Counted from the stretch's first letter, positions 1-5,464 are shown. The stretch is DNA of 5,464 nucleotides from an uncultured Porphyromonadaceae bacterium (GCA_900548875.1 URMA01000134.1:1-5464), one strand, 5' to 3'. A program made the numbers and translations. The notes: a model not told the origin generated them from the letters alone.

Positions 1-935
1 CCGCAGATGATGCCCTTTTCGAGCTTTAGCAGGCGTGTCGGCGAGCAGATGTATGTACCTTCGGGTTGCGCGTATTCAGGCAGTTCACGGCCTTTGTAAA
101 CGGCAATGGCGCGTATTGTCGACGGCGATGTGCCGCAGCAGCCGCCTACGATGGAAGCTCCGGCTTCAATCAGTTTGCCTGTCCAATGGGCAAACTGCTC
201 GTCCGTAAAGTTGTAGAACACCTTGCCTCCGGCCATAATCGGCAGTCCCTTGTTCGGCTGTACGAGTATCGGCAGACTGGTGAACGGACGCATCCGCTTC
301 ACCAGATCGTAGAAATGTTCTGGCGAAGTCGAACAGTTGATGCCCAGAGCGTCGACATTCAGCGAAGACAGCGTGAGCGCAACGATTTCGGGCGTAGAGC
401 CCGTTAGCGTGCGTCCTGTTGCGTCGAAAGTCATGGTGGCGAACACCGGCAGGTCGGAACCCTCTTTTGCCGCCAGAACGGCTGCTTTTGCCTCGTAGAG
501 GTCGGAATAGGTTTCAATGATGTAGCCGTCCACCTTGTTTTTGGTATAGTCGACCACCTCGCGGATGTTGTCGTAGGCCTGTTCGAACGTGAAGTCGCCG
601 ATGGGTTCCATCAGTTTTCCCGACGGACCGATGTCGAACATCACTTTCACTCCCGTATTCCCGGCAGCGCGGCGGGCAATGGCTATGGCGGCATCCGCCA
701 CTTCCTTCCAGTCGCTTCCTGCCACGTTCCATTTTGCCGGATTAACACCAAACGTGTTGGTTGTCAGGTAGTCGGCGCCACTTTCGATGTAGCGTGCATG
801 GAGATTTTCCACCAGTTCCGGATGCAGGAGGTTCAGTTCTTCGATGAACCGGCCTTTGGCTTCGGGCAGGCCCGAGAGTTCCGTACCGGCCGCACCGTCG
901 AAGATTTGGACATGTTTTATCGGTTCGTGTAGCAT
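1..935 (-). CDS. metH: Cobalamin-dependent methionine synthase, N-terminal (homocysteine-binding) part, cut by window edge
   Basis: The frame stays open for 311 codons from the ATG at 935-933 to the left edge; the 3' part is missing. The translated part is a homocysteine S-methyltransferase domain, a zinc-dependent barrel that activates homocysteine for methylation in the cytoplasm. It begins near residue 12 with FDGAAGTEL, the counterpart of the DGxMGT start of the family. The three zinc ligands are visible: Cys201 in LGINCSTSP and Cys266-Cys267 in GGCCGTSP, with spacing close to that known for Thermotoga MetH. The last residues, EKGIICG, look like the entry to the pterin-binding domain (GERxNxTG), so this is probably MetH and not a lone homocysteine methyltransferase. 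The gene overlaps the preceding activation gene by 19 bases, which suggests translational coupling, and only A-rich sequence precedes the ATG. Because the activation domain is a separate gene, I infer the short form of MetH lacking that C-terminal domain; the missing part cannot be seen. Confidence 0.88.
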   Translation of the reverse strand, partial: MLHEPIKHVQIFDGAAGTELSGLPEAKGRFIEELNLLHPELVENLHARYIESGADYLTTNTFGVNPAKWNVAGSDWKEVADAAIAIARRAAGNTGVKVMFDIGPSGKLMEPIGDFTFEQAYDNIREVVDYTKNKVDGYIIETYSDLYEAKAAVLAAKEGSDLPVFATMTFDATGRTLTGSTPEIVALTLSSLNVDALGINCSTSPEHFYDLVKRMRPFTSLPILVQPNKGLPIMAGGKVFYNFTDEQFAHWTGKLIEAGASIVGGCCGTSPSTIRAIAVYKGRELPEYAQPEGTYICSPTRLLKLEKGIIC

Positions 936-1516
936 GTTTTCTTTTGTTTTAAGTATTCGCATTTGCTCTGAATCAGGCAACCTTTGCAGGTAAACTGGAA
1001 ATTGCGTACCATGATTCCGGCTACTGACTTTTCCGGTATCATGATTCCCGACGGGGCGGTGTGGATGCCCAGCAGCTTTGTGGCATTCAGAGCCTTCAGT
1101 ATCTCGATGTTGTCGCTGAAATCCGTTCCCGAATATCCCGGACAGAACAGCACTTCGCCGTTTTCAGCCGTGCGTTCCACCTCCATGTCGAGCCAGGCAT
1201 TGGCCAATGCGTTGAGCGTGACGGCTTCTGCCAGACGGTTGGCCGACTTGCGACGTATCAGGCGGTCGGTTGCCAGTCCGAGCGTTGCCACGTAGAGCGA
1301 AGCCTCGGGCAGGTAGGAACGGAGCAGGCCGTAGCATTCCTTGTTCAGAAAATCGGGCAGGGCGGGCAAATCGGCCAACTTGCACCGCAGGTGGCGGAAA
1401 CTGACGGCCGCAGCCAGTTCGCGTTCCGCATTTTCAAGCAGGGAAAGGGTAGAGGCGTCCGGCTCTCCGGAATATCCCAGATAGTGCAGGGCGTTATTTT
1501 GCAGCGAAGTAGTCAT
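917..1516 (-). CDS. Stand-alone methionine synthase activation protein (vitamin B12-dependent MetH activation domain)
   Basis: A 199-residue protein recognised as the MetH activation domain as a separate polypeptide. In E. coli MetH this domain binds AdoMet and, with an electron donor, reductively methylates oxidised cob(II)alamin to restore the enzyme. The start LHYLGYSGEPD and the core LFCPGYSG (residues 123-130), followed by LLGIHTAPSGIMIPEKSVAGIM, fit the family. The E. coli AdoMet motif is RPAPGY (Arg1134, Tyr1139). Here Tyr128 is kept but the arginine position is Leu123. The C-terminus has Cys177, Cys180, Cys186 and Cys195, which could bind a metal or Fe-S centre (inference). I chose the ATG at 1516. 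The longer frame to 1531 starts with TTG and lies deeper inside metF. The gene overlaps metF by 23 bases and metH by 19, so all three are probably made together and act on one another. The general assignment is firm; the exact activity is less so because of the changed residue. Confidence 0.85.
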   Translation of the reverse strand: MTTSLQNNALHYLGYSGEPDASTLSLLENAERELAAAVSFRHLRCKLADLPALPDFLNKECYGLLRSYLPEASLYVATLGLATDRLIRRKSANRLAEAVTLNALANAWLDMEVERTAENGEVLFCPGYSGTDFSDNIEILKALNATKLLGIHTAPSGIMIPEKSVAGIMVRNFQFTCKGCLIQSKCEYLKQKKTCYTNR

Positions 1517-2384
1517 TTGCAACGTATTCAATGTTCGCCATCAGCTTCTTGATGAATCCGCTTTTGTTCATTGAGTAGATGTGGATGCCGTCCACGTCGT
1601 GGGAAATCAGGTCGAGAATCTGATAGCTTGTATAGATGATGCCGATTTCCTCCAATGCGTCCTTGTCGTGGCGGTAGCGGTCGAAGTAGTTGCGCAGTTC
1701 CAGCGGTATGCGGCAGCCCGTCATCTGTATCATGCGGTCGAGCTGGTTGTAGTTCGACACCGGCATGATGCCCGGAATAATCGGTACGGTGATGCCTGCC
1801 TGACGTGCCATCAGCAGAAAATGGTAGAAGGCGTTGTTGTCGAAAAACAGTTGGGTGGTGAAGAACGACATGCCTGCATCCTGTTTTTTCCGCAGGTTCA
1901 GTATGTCTTCCTTCATTGAAACCGCTTCCGGATGCTTTTCCGGATAGCATGCGCCGGCAAAGGAGAAATCGTTGCCGAATTTGCGATGGATAAACCGCGA
2001 AAGGTCGGAAGCATGCGCGAAATCGCTGAAAACAGGGGCGTTGGCGTCCTTCGGAATATCGCCGCGGAGGGTCAGGATATTCTCTATTCCCGCATCTTTC
2101 AGCTCATGGCAGATTGCTTCGATTTTTTCCTCGTTCGACGAAACGCAGGTGAGATGGGCGAGCGGTTCGGAGTAGGTGTGCTCCTTGATATGCTTTGCCA
2201 CTGCCACCGTGTTGCTCAGCGTGTTGCCCAGTGCACCATAGGTAACACTGATAAAGTCGGGCTTGAATTCGTCCAACTCATAGATTGTTTTTTCAATCAG
2301 CGTGAATTTTTCCTCCTCGCGTTTTGGCGGAAAAATTTCGAAAGACAGTGTCTTTTTGCGTTTCAGTATGTCTGGAATTTTCAT
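1494..2384 (-). CDS. metF: Methylenetetrahydrofolate reductase
   Basis: A complete 296-residue protein, about the length of E. coli MetF and lacking the regulatory C-terminal half of the eukaryotic enzyme. This FAD-dependent cytoplasmic enzyme reduces 5,10-methylene-tetrahydrofolate to 5-methyl-tetrahydrofolate, the methyl donor for MetH. Family motifs appear in order: SFEIFPPK (residues 14-21) with the catalytic glutamate Glu16 (E. coli Glu28), SVTYGALG (46-53), LTLRGDIPKD (104-113) with the folate-contacting Asp109 (E. coli Asp120), TTQLFFD (176-182), PIIPGIMPV (201-209), and GIHIYSMNKS near the end, the counterpart of the usual HFYTLNR. It is the first gene of the operon, with a TAnnTTTG promoter box about 50 bases upstream, and it overlaps the activation gene by 23 bases. 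The ATG at 2384 gives the expected N-terminus; no strong Shine-Dalgarno sequence lies immediately before it. I see no missing key residue. Confidence 0.96.
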   Translation of the reverse strand: MKIPDILKRKKTLSFEIFPPKREEEKFTLIEKTIYELDEFKPDFISVTYGALGNTLSNTVAVAKHIKEHTYSEPLAHLTCVSSNEEKIEAICHELKDAGIENILTLRGDIPKDANAPVFSDFAHASDLSRFIHRKFGNDFSFAGACYPEKHPEAVSMKEDILNLRKKQDAGMSFFTTQLFFDNNAFYHFLLMARQAGITVPIIPGIMPVSNYNQLDRMIQMTGCRIPLELRNYFDRYRHDKDALEEIGIIYTSYQILDLISHDVDGIHIYSMNKSGFIKKLMANIEYVANDYFAAK

Positions 2385-2435
2385 TTTTTGTCAATAGAGT
2401 TGAAACAATCTTTTGTCCTTTAGTTACCTTTTTTG

Positions 2436-2467
2436 CAAATATACGGATTAATTATTTCTTACTGAAA
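2436..2467 (-). promoter_or_regulatory. Predicted Bacteroidetes-type promoter of the metF operon
   Basis: On the minus strand TATATTTG (2443-2436) matches the Bacteroides -7 box TAnnTTTG. A weak -33 box, TTTC (2467-2464), lies 20 bases further upstream, where consensus is TTTG at 19-21 bases. Transcription would begin near 2430, giving a leader of roughly 45-50 bases before the metF ATG. That is too short for a cobalamin or SAM riboswitch. Confidence 0.6.
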
Positions 2468-2479
2468 TGATTTTATCCT

Positions 2480-2501
2480 ATTTAGTGATAATTTGCTAAA
2501 T
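2480..2501. repeat. Short inverted repeat upstream of the metF promoter
   Basis: ATTTAG (2480-2485) and CTAAAT (2496-2501) form a 6-base inverted repeat with a 10-base spacer, just upstream of the predicted -33 box. Position and dyad symmetry would suit a regulator site. An arm this short can arise by chance in AT-rich DNA, so this is a candidate only. Confidence 0.25.
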
Positions 2502-2537
2502 CCGTTGACGTGGAGTGCGGTTTGTAATAATATAGCA

Positions 2538-2568
2538 AGGGGGACATTATGATGAATAACGCCCCCCT
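2538..2568 (-). terminator. Hairpin, probable terminator of the T9SS-cargo gene
   Basis: The hairpin lies 45 bases past the stop of the secreted-protein gene. In minus-strand RNA the stem is about 13 pairs, with a run of five G-C pairs at the base, two G-U pairs and a 5-base loop (2551-2555). In plus-strand RNA those two G-U positions become A-C mismatches, so the structure favours minus-strand transcription. After the stem come UU, then GC and AU-rich sequence, with no proper U run. Termination may therefore be partial, or the hairpin may mainly protect the mRNA end. Confidence 0.6.
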
Positions 2569-2613
2569 GGATCTCTAAATTTATGAGTCATGCAGTATGA
2601 GCGGCAGTTACTG

Positions 2614-3423
2614 TTATTTGATAATCAATTTGCCTGAGGCAATAGTGTTGCCATTGTTTATGATGGAATACAGGTAGTTTCCTGAAGTCAGTTTTTCGGT
2701 ATTGATGACGGCTTTGTCATTTTCATTGCAGACAGATGACAGTACGGTTGTACCATTCATATTGTTGACAAAGATATTTGCGCCTAAAGCGTTTTTCAGA
2801 CTACTAATGGTGAATGGCTCGCCTTGTTCAACCGGGTTAGGATAGGCCTTGGTGCTTTTAAACAGAGTCAGGGCCTTGTTAGAGGCGTTGCTGTCAATTT
2901 TGTAAATGTAATGTTGTTCATTTGATTCTGAACCTGAAATTCTTAAATCCAAATATCTTTGGTCTCCAATTACCCAAAGGTAAAAATAAACACTGTTATA
3001 GGTTTCTGGTATATTGATATCTGCTATGCAATTTCCGTTAGTTTGCATGATTTTGAAACCACGTGTGATGACTGAGTATCCATTTAAATGTTCCTGTTTT
3101 GCTGCAATGTATTCATATTCATCATCACTATTGAATAGAGTTTGTGTGAATTTTGTCGATTCCCCCTCATAATTAATTTGCATGTTGGAAATTGCATCAT
3201 CTTGTACAGTAGTTATTTCGCTGAAGTTCTTGTCATAAATGGTGTAGATGTTTTTATTAGAGTCGTCAGAATTTGTTAGGTAAAAACATTCATTGCCATC
3301 TTTGCAGAAATCGATTGCTCTATAGTTGCTAAAGTTGATTTCATTTACTAAAGTTAATGTTTCACCTTGCGCCGAAGCAGTCATCGCTGTTAAAGCTGCT
3401 GCGAATAAAATAAATTGTTTCAT
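2614..3423 (-). CDS. Secreted protein with T9SS type A C-terminal sorting domain
   Basis: A 269-residue exported protein of unknown function. Residues 1-18 are a signal peptide (Lys2, a hydrophobic core, then TASA) with a likely cut before Gln19. Residues 20 to about 188 are rich in aromatic and strand-like segments, with units such as CFYLTN, IYTIYDKNFSEI and HYIYKID resembling blades of a propeller or other beta repeat; the stretch FTQTLFNSDDEYEYI (92-106) looks like a recurring element of Bacteroidetes secreted proteins, from memory. Residues 190-269 are a sorting domain: YPNPVEQGEPFTI, then INTEKLTSGNYLYSI and GKLIIK at the very end. In species with T9SS such a domain directs passage through the outer membrane and anchoring on the cell surface. 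I chose the ATG at 3423 because it starts the signal peptide and AGGGA precedes it; the extra upstream codons begin with TTG. The gene has its own promoter and a hairpin behind it, so it appears monocistronic. It is clearly more AT-rich than the met genes. Confidence 0.85.
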   Translation of the reverse strand: MKQFILFAAALTAMTASAQGETLTLVNEINFSNYRAIDFCKDGNECFYLTNSDDSNKNIYTIYDKNFSEITTVQDDAISNMQINYEGESTKFTQTLFNSDDEYEYIAAKQEHLNGYSVITRGFKIMQTNGNCIADINIPETYNSVYFYLWVIGDQRYLDLRISGSESNEQHYIYKIDSNASNKALTLFKSTKAYPNPVEQGEPFTISSLKNALGANIFVNNMNGTTVLSSVCNENDKAVINTEKLTSGNYLYSIINNGNTIASGKLIIK

Positions 3424-3598
3424 GTCTAAATCCCTGTTTTGTGTCGGGAGCAACTGTTAAATCGAAGAATGTCTAAATTATGTAGTTTTGATATGTCCCT
3501 ATAAACGCATCTAATCTTTATTGGACTGATGTTTGGTAATAATGTCGTATGGCGCAACAATTTATCTTATTATATGTCCGATTGTTGTATATACACGG
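3424..3598 (-). other. Long untranslated leader of the T9SS-cargo gene
   Basis: From the predicted promoter to the ATG there are roughly 170 bases with no credible gene; the only ATG-led frames I noticed are a few codons long. The leader holds a 7-base inverted repeat near its 5' end (arms 3555-3561 and 3581-3587, loop 19), two copies of ATATGTCC (plus strand, 3491-3498 and 3572-3579) and two copies of ATGTCTAAAT (3422-3431 and 3469-3478), the second pair placing one copy across the start codon. I recognise no known riboswitch. Confidence 0.4.
3431..3435 (-). promoter_or_regulatory. Shine-Dalgarno-like site that fixes the start of the T9SS-cargo gene
   Basis: AGGGA on the minus strand sits 7 bases ahead of the ATG at 3423-3421. 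It supports this start, which coincides with the beginning of the signal peptide, over the TTG at 3453. Confidence 0.55.
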
Positions 3599-3630
3599 CA
3601 AATGTATCAAATAATTTAATTCTTTGCAAA
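3599..3630 (-). promoter_or_regulatory. Predicted strong Bacteroidetes promoter of the T9SS-cargo gene
   Basis: On the minus strand TTTG (3630-3627), a 20-base spacer and TACATTTG (3606-3599) match the Bacteroides -33/-7 consensus (TTTG, 19-21 bases, TAnnTTTG) at every defined position. It lies directly after the gapA terminator, so the secreted-protein gene should be transcribed independently of gapA. Confidence 0.75.
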
Positions 3631-3656
3631 AGAAAAGAATCCCTAATTATTGCAAT

Positions 3657-3686
3657 AAAAAAAGCGGGGCGCCGAAGCGTCCCGCT
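3657..3686 (-). terminator. Rho-independent terminator of gapA
   Basis: In minus-strand RNA AGCGGGACGC, a UUCG tetraloop and GCGCCCCGCU form a 10-position stem with a single A-C mismatch, closed by the very stable C(UUCG)G loop and followed by seven U (3663-3657). It begins 30 bases after the gapA stop codon. This is a textbook intrinsic terminator and should insulate the next gene. Confidence 0.93.
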
Positions 3687-3715
3687 CATATTTTGGTTTT
3701 GATTTTATCAATCGA

Positions 3716-4726
3716 TTAGCCGTTAACTTTAGCCATGTGAGCGATAAGGTCAAGAACCTTGTTAGAGTAACCGATTTCGTTGTCGTACCAAGATACAACC
3801 TTAACGAAAGTATCAGTCAAAGCGATACCAGCCTTAGCATCGAAGATAGAAGTGTGAGTGTTACCCAAGAAGTCAGAAGAAACAACTGCATCTTCAGTGT
3901 AATCAAGAACACCCTTCAATTCGCCTTCAGAAGCTTCCTTCATAGCAGCGCAGATTTCAGCGTAAGTAGCCGGTTTAGCCAAGTTAACTGTCAAGTCAAC
4001 TACAGAAACATCCAAAGTCGGAACACGCATTGACATACCAGTCAATTTGCCGTTCAATTCAGGAATTACTTTACCTACAGCCTTAGCAGCACCAGTTGAA
4101 GAAGGGATAATGTTGCCAGAAGCAGCACGACCACCACGCCAGTCTTTCATAGAAGGACCATCAACTGTCTTCTGAGTAGCAGTAGTAGAGTGAACTGTAG
4201 TCATCAAACCGTCCTTGATACCCCATTTGTCGTTCAAAACCTTAGCGATAGGAGCCAAGCAGTTAGTAGTACAAGAAGCGTTAGAAACGAATTGAGTACC
4301 CTTAACATAAGTGTTTTCGTTTACACCGCAAACGAACATTGGAGTGTCGTCCTTAGAAGGAGCTGACATAACTACATATTTAGCACCAGCCTGGATGTGA
4401 GCCTGAGCTTTTTCTTTAGTCAAGAAAAGACCAGTTGATTCAACAACGTATTCAGCACCAACTTCGTTCCATTTCAAGTCAGCCGGGTTACGTTCTGCAG
4501 TTACGCGGATTTCTTTACCGTTAACGATAAGTTTGCTGTTTTCAACGTCAGCTTCGATAGTACCGTCGAATTTGCCGTGCATTGTATCATATTTCAGCAT
4601 GTATGCCAAATAGTCAACCGGGCAAAGGTCATTGATACCTACGATTTGAATGTCATTTCTTGTTTGAGCAGCACGGAAAACGAAACGTCCGATACGGCCA
4701 AAACCATTAATACCTACTTTAATCAT
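3716..4726 (-). CDS. gapA: Glyceraldehyde-3-phosphate dehydrogenase, type I
   Basis: A complete 336-residue cytoplasmic glycolytic enzyme of normal length. It oxidises glyceraldehyde 3-phosphate with phosphate to 1,3-bisphosphoglycerate, normally as a homotetramer. The Rossmann motif NGFGRIGR is at residues 7-14, with Asp33 in INDL, the usual sign of NAD preference. The catalytic cysteine is Cys152 in SNASCTTNC and its partner is His179 in TVHS. TVDGPSMKDWRGGR (187-200), RVPTLDVSVVDL (234-245) and WYDNEIGYSNKV (313-324) are all intact. Codon choice looks strongly biased, as expected for a highly expressed gene, and differs from both neighbours. It has its own promoter box, a leader of about 125 bases and a strong terminator, so it is most likely monocistronic. 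The ATG at 4726 gives the exact family N-terminus; there is no Shine-Dalgarno sequence, only A/T-rich bases. Confidence 0.98.
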   Translation of the reverse strand: MIKVGINGFGRIGRFVFRAAQTRNDIQIVGINDLCPVDYLAYMLKYDTMHGKFDGTIEADVENSKLIVNGKEIRVTAERNPADLKWNEVGAEYVVESTGLFLTKEKAQAHIQAGAKYVVMSAPSKDDTPMFVCGVNENTYVKGTQFVSNASCTTNCLAPIAKVLNDKWGIKDGLMTTVHSTTATQKTVDGPSMKDWRGGRAASGNIIPSSTGAAKAVGKVIPELNGKLTGMSMRVPTLDVSVVDLTVNLAKPATYAEICAAMKEASEGELKGVLDYTEDAVVSSDFLGNTHTSIFDAKAGIALTDTFVKVVSWYDNEIGYSNKVLDLIAHMAKVNG

Positions 4727-4773
4727 TTCTGTATAAATTATTGGGTTTGTTAAAAAATATCCTTTTACCTTAT

Positions 4774-4856
4774 CAGTGCAAAAAAAGTGCCAAATTGCCT
4801 GACTGACATTTTTGTCACTTTCTGTCAGTAGGGATGACCCCTCTCTTTTTGCACTG
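4774..4856. repeat. Nested inverted repeats in the gapA leader
   Basis: CAGTGCAAAAA (4774-4784) and TTTTTGCACTG (4846-4856) are a perfect 11-base inverted repeat enclosing 61 bases. Inside, ACTGACA (4802-4808) pairs with TGTCAGT (4823-4829), while its TGACA core can instead pair with TGTCA at 4813-4817 across a 4-base loop. These two inner hairpins exclude each other. The right outer arm directly abuts the -7 box and covers the expected transcription start, so the outer repeat may act as DNA (operator) rather than wholly as RNA. Confidence 0.5.
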
Positions 4857-4864
4857 CAAATGTA
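4857..4864 (-). promoter_or_regulatory. Predicted -7 box of the gapA promoter
   Basis: TACATTTG on the minus strand is identical to the -7 box of the T9SS-cargo gene promoter and fits TAnnTTTG exactly. At the usual 19-21 base distance upstream I find no TTTG, so the -33 element is weak or absent, which suggests help from an activator or from the AT-rich upstream DNA. Transcription should begin near 4850. Confidence 0.55.
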
Positions 4865-4991
4865 TATATTTTTTTTGAATTATGTTCTGATAACCGAAAA
4901 ATTTCTTTAAATTTAATGATGATAAAAGGTTGATTAACAAAGATTAGGTGGTTCAGTCGATTTTTTGAAGAGGTTTGTTTGCCGCAGGGTG
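4865..4991. other. AT-rich spacer between the alkylation-repair gene and gapA
   Basis: I see no gene, RNA or clear intrinsic terminator here. Oligo-A/T runs just upstream of the gapA -7 box (for example 4865-4876) could help promoter strength as an UP-like element. The absence of a terminator hairpin after the repair gene leaves open some read-through towards gapA. Confidence 0.4.
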
Positions 4992-5464
4992 TCAGTTTTT
5001 GAGTGTCATGTAGTGACGTTTCCTGGCAGGGTCAAGGCGTTCGATGGCATAGCGCAGTGTGGTGCGCGGCATGGTGGCAGCATGTTGTTCGAGAAACTGA
5101 CAGAGCAGTGCTTCGTTCTGTTTCCCGAGTTCGCGGAGTGCCCAGCCGTTGGCTTTCCGGAGCAGGTCATGGGGAGTGTGAAGCAGTTGTGTGACAATCT
5201 GTAGGGGAGTGTCGAAGCGGCCGGCGCGTATGAAGGTCAGCATCGAAACGATGGCAATGCGCTGTTGCCACATGTCGGTGCTTTCGGCAAGCCGAAGGGC
5301 GGGGGTAATGTCGGATGTTCGCAGCATTTCCGTTCCAAGAATGTAGGGTGCGCTCAAGTCGACCAAATCCCAGTTGTTGATGCACGCGGTATGGCTCAAA
5401 TAGAAGCGGACAATTTCCTCCTTGTCGGTTGCGGCGGCTTTTTTATAGCGTTCCACGAGCGCAA
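4992..5464 (-). CDS. AlkD-like DNA alkylation repair protein (HEAT-repeat DNA glycosylase family), C-terminal part
   Basis: The frame is open from the right edge to the TGA at 4994-4992, so the N-terminal part lies outside the window; the GTG at 5456 is internal and not a likely start. The visible 157 or so residues are alpha-helical HEAT-like repeats. AlkD enzymes cut out N3- and N7-alkylated bases, wrapping DNA on the concave face without flipping the base. Counting from the GTG codon, the key residues of Bacillus cereus AlkD have counterparts: Trp29 and Asp33 in NNWDLVDLSAP (AlkD Trp109, Asp113), Arg66 in WQQRIAIV (Arg148) and Trp105 in KANGWALRELGK (Trp187). The spacings are nearly the same as in AlkD. 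MPRTTLRYAIERLDPARKRHYM near the end is also typical of the family. Base excision activity on alkylated DNA is inferred from these residues. No functional link to gapA is apparent. Confidence 0.9.
   Translation of the reverse strand, partial: ALVERYKKAAATDKEEIVRFYLSHTACINNWDLVDLSAPYILGTEMLRTSDITPALRLAESTDMWQQRIAIVSMLTFIRAGRFDTPLQIVTQLLHTPHDLLRKANGWALRELGKQNEALLCQFLEQHAATMPRTTLRYAIERLDPARKRHYMTLKN

Noticed and set aside
66..407. 113-codon plus-strand frame
   Set aside because: It lies antisense to the well-supported MetH homocysteine-binding domain.
1517..1531. Upstream extension of the activation protein to 1531
   Set aside because: The codon there is TTG, and an ATG five codons later gives the usual N-terminus and a shorter overlap with metF.
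1061..1552. 163-codon plus-strand frame
   Set aside because: It lies opposite the activation gene and the end of metF, whose minus-strand products are clear family members; its protein has no recognisable domain.
1932..2423. 163-codon plus-strand frame
   Set aside because: It is antisense to metF and crosses the predicted metF leader; the sequence resembles no family and is a shadow frame.
2385..2613. Cobalamin or SAM riboswitch ahead of metF
   Set aside because: I found no B12-box-like sequence or multi-helix layout; only a short leader, a dyad and the upstream gene's hairpin are present.
3424..3453. Ten extra N-terminal residues for the T9SS-cargo protein
   Set aside because: The first codon would be TTG and the extension would put polar residues before the signal peptide; the ATG at 3423 has AGGGA in front of it.
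5006..5385. Several short frames on both strands inside the alkylation-repair gene
   Set aside because: They overlap a frame with intact AlkD-type residues and show no domain of their own.
1..5464. CRISPR array, insertion sequence, tRNA, phage or defence system
   Set aside because: There are no regularly spaced repeats, transposase-like frames, tRNA-like cloverleaf or defence domains; the genes are core metabolism, one repair protein and one secreted protein.

Overview
The window looks like chromosomal DNA of a gut- or oral-type Bacteroidales bacterium (Bacteroides, Phocaeicola, Prevotella or a relative; I cannot fix the genus). Three things support this: a small secreted protein with a type IX secretion (T9SS/Por) C-terminal sorting domain, -7 promoter boxes of the Bacteroidetes form TAnnTTTG upstream of three genes, and mostly AT-rich translation starts with little Shine-Dalgarno sequence. 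All recognisable genes lie on the minus strand, so the order of transcription is from high to low coordinates.

From right to left: (1) 4992-5464, the C-terminal part of an AlkD-like HEAT-repeat DNA alkylation repair protein, cut by the window edge. (2) 4727-4991, a gene-free stretch with the gapA promoter and a leader rich in inverted repeats. (3) 3716-4726, a complete glyceraldehyde-3-phosphate dehydrogenase (gapA), followed by a strong UUCG-loop terminator. (4) 3424-3715, the terminator, a near-ideal Bacteroidetes promoter and a long untranslated leader. (5) 2614-3423, an AT-rich single gene for an exported protein with a T9SS sorting domain, followed by a hairpin whose pairing is complete only in minus-strand RNA. 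(6) 2385-2613, that hairpin and the metF promoter. (7) 1-2384, a tightly overlapping three-gene methionine operon: metF, a stand-alone methionine synthase activation protein, and the N-terminal part of a cobalamin-dependent methionine synthase that runs off the left edge.

The operon forms one pathway. MetF reduces methylene-tetrahydrofolate to methyl-tetrahydrofolate. MetH moves that methyl group through cobalamin to homocysteine, making methionine. The separate activation protein should repair MetH when its cobalamin becomes oxidised. The activation domain is thus a gene of its own, not the C-terminus of MetH as in E. coli. It also shows a leucine where the E. coli domain has its AdoMet-binding arginine, and it ends in a cysteine-rich tail. 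No cobalamin or SAM riboswitch is visible ahead of metF.

I see no mobile element, CRISPR array, tRNA or rRNA. Most of the window is ordinary core metabolism. The places most worth a second look are the activation protein, the gapA leader and the leader of the T9SS-cargo gene.
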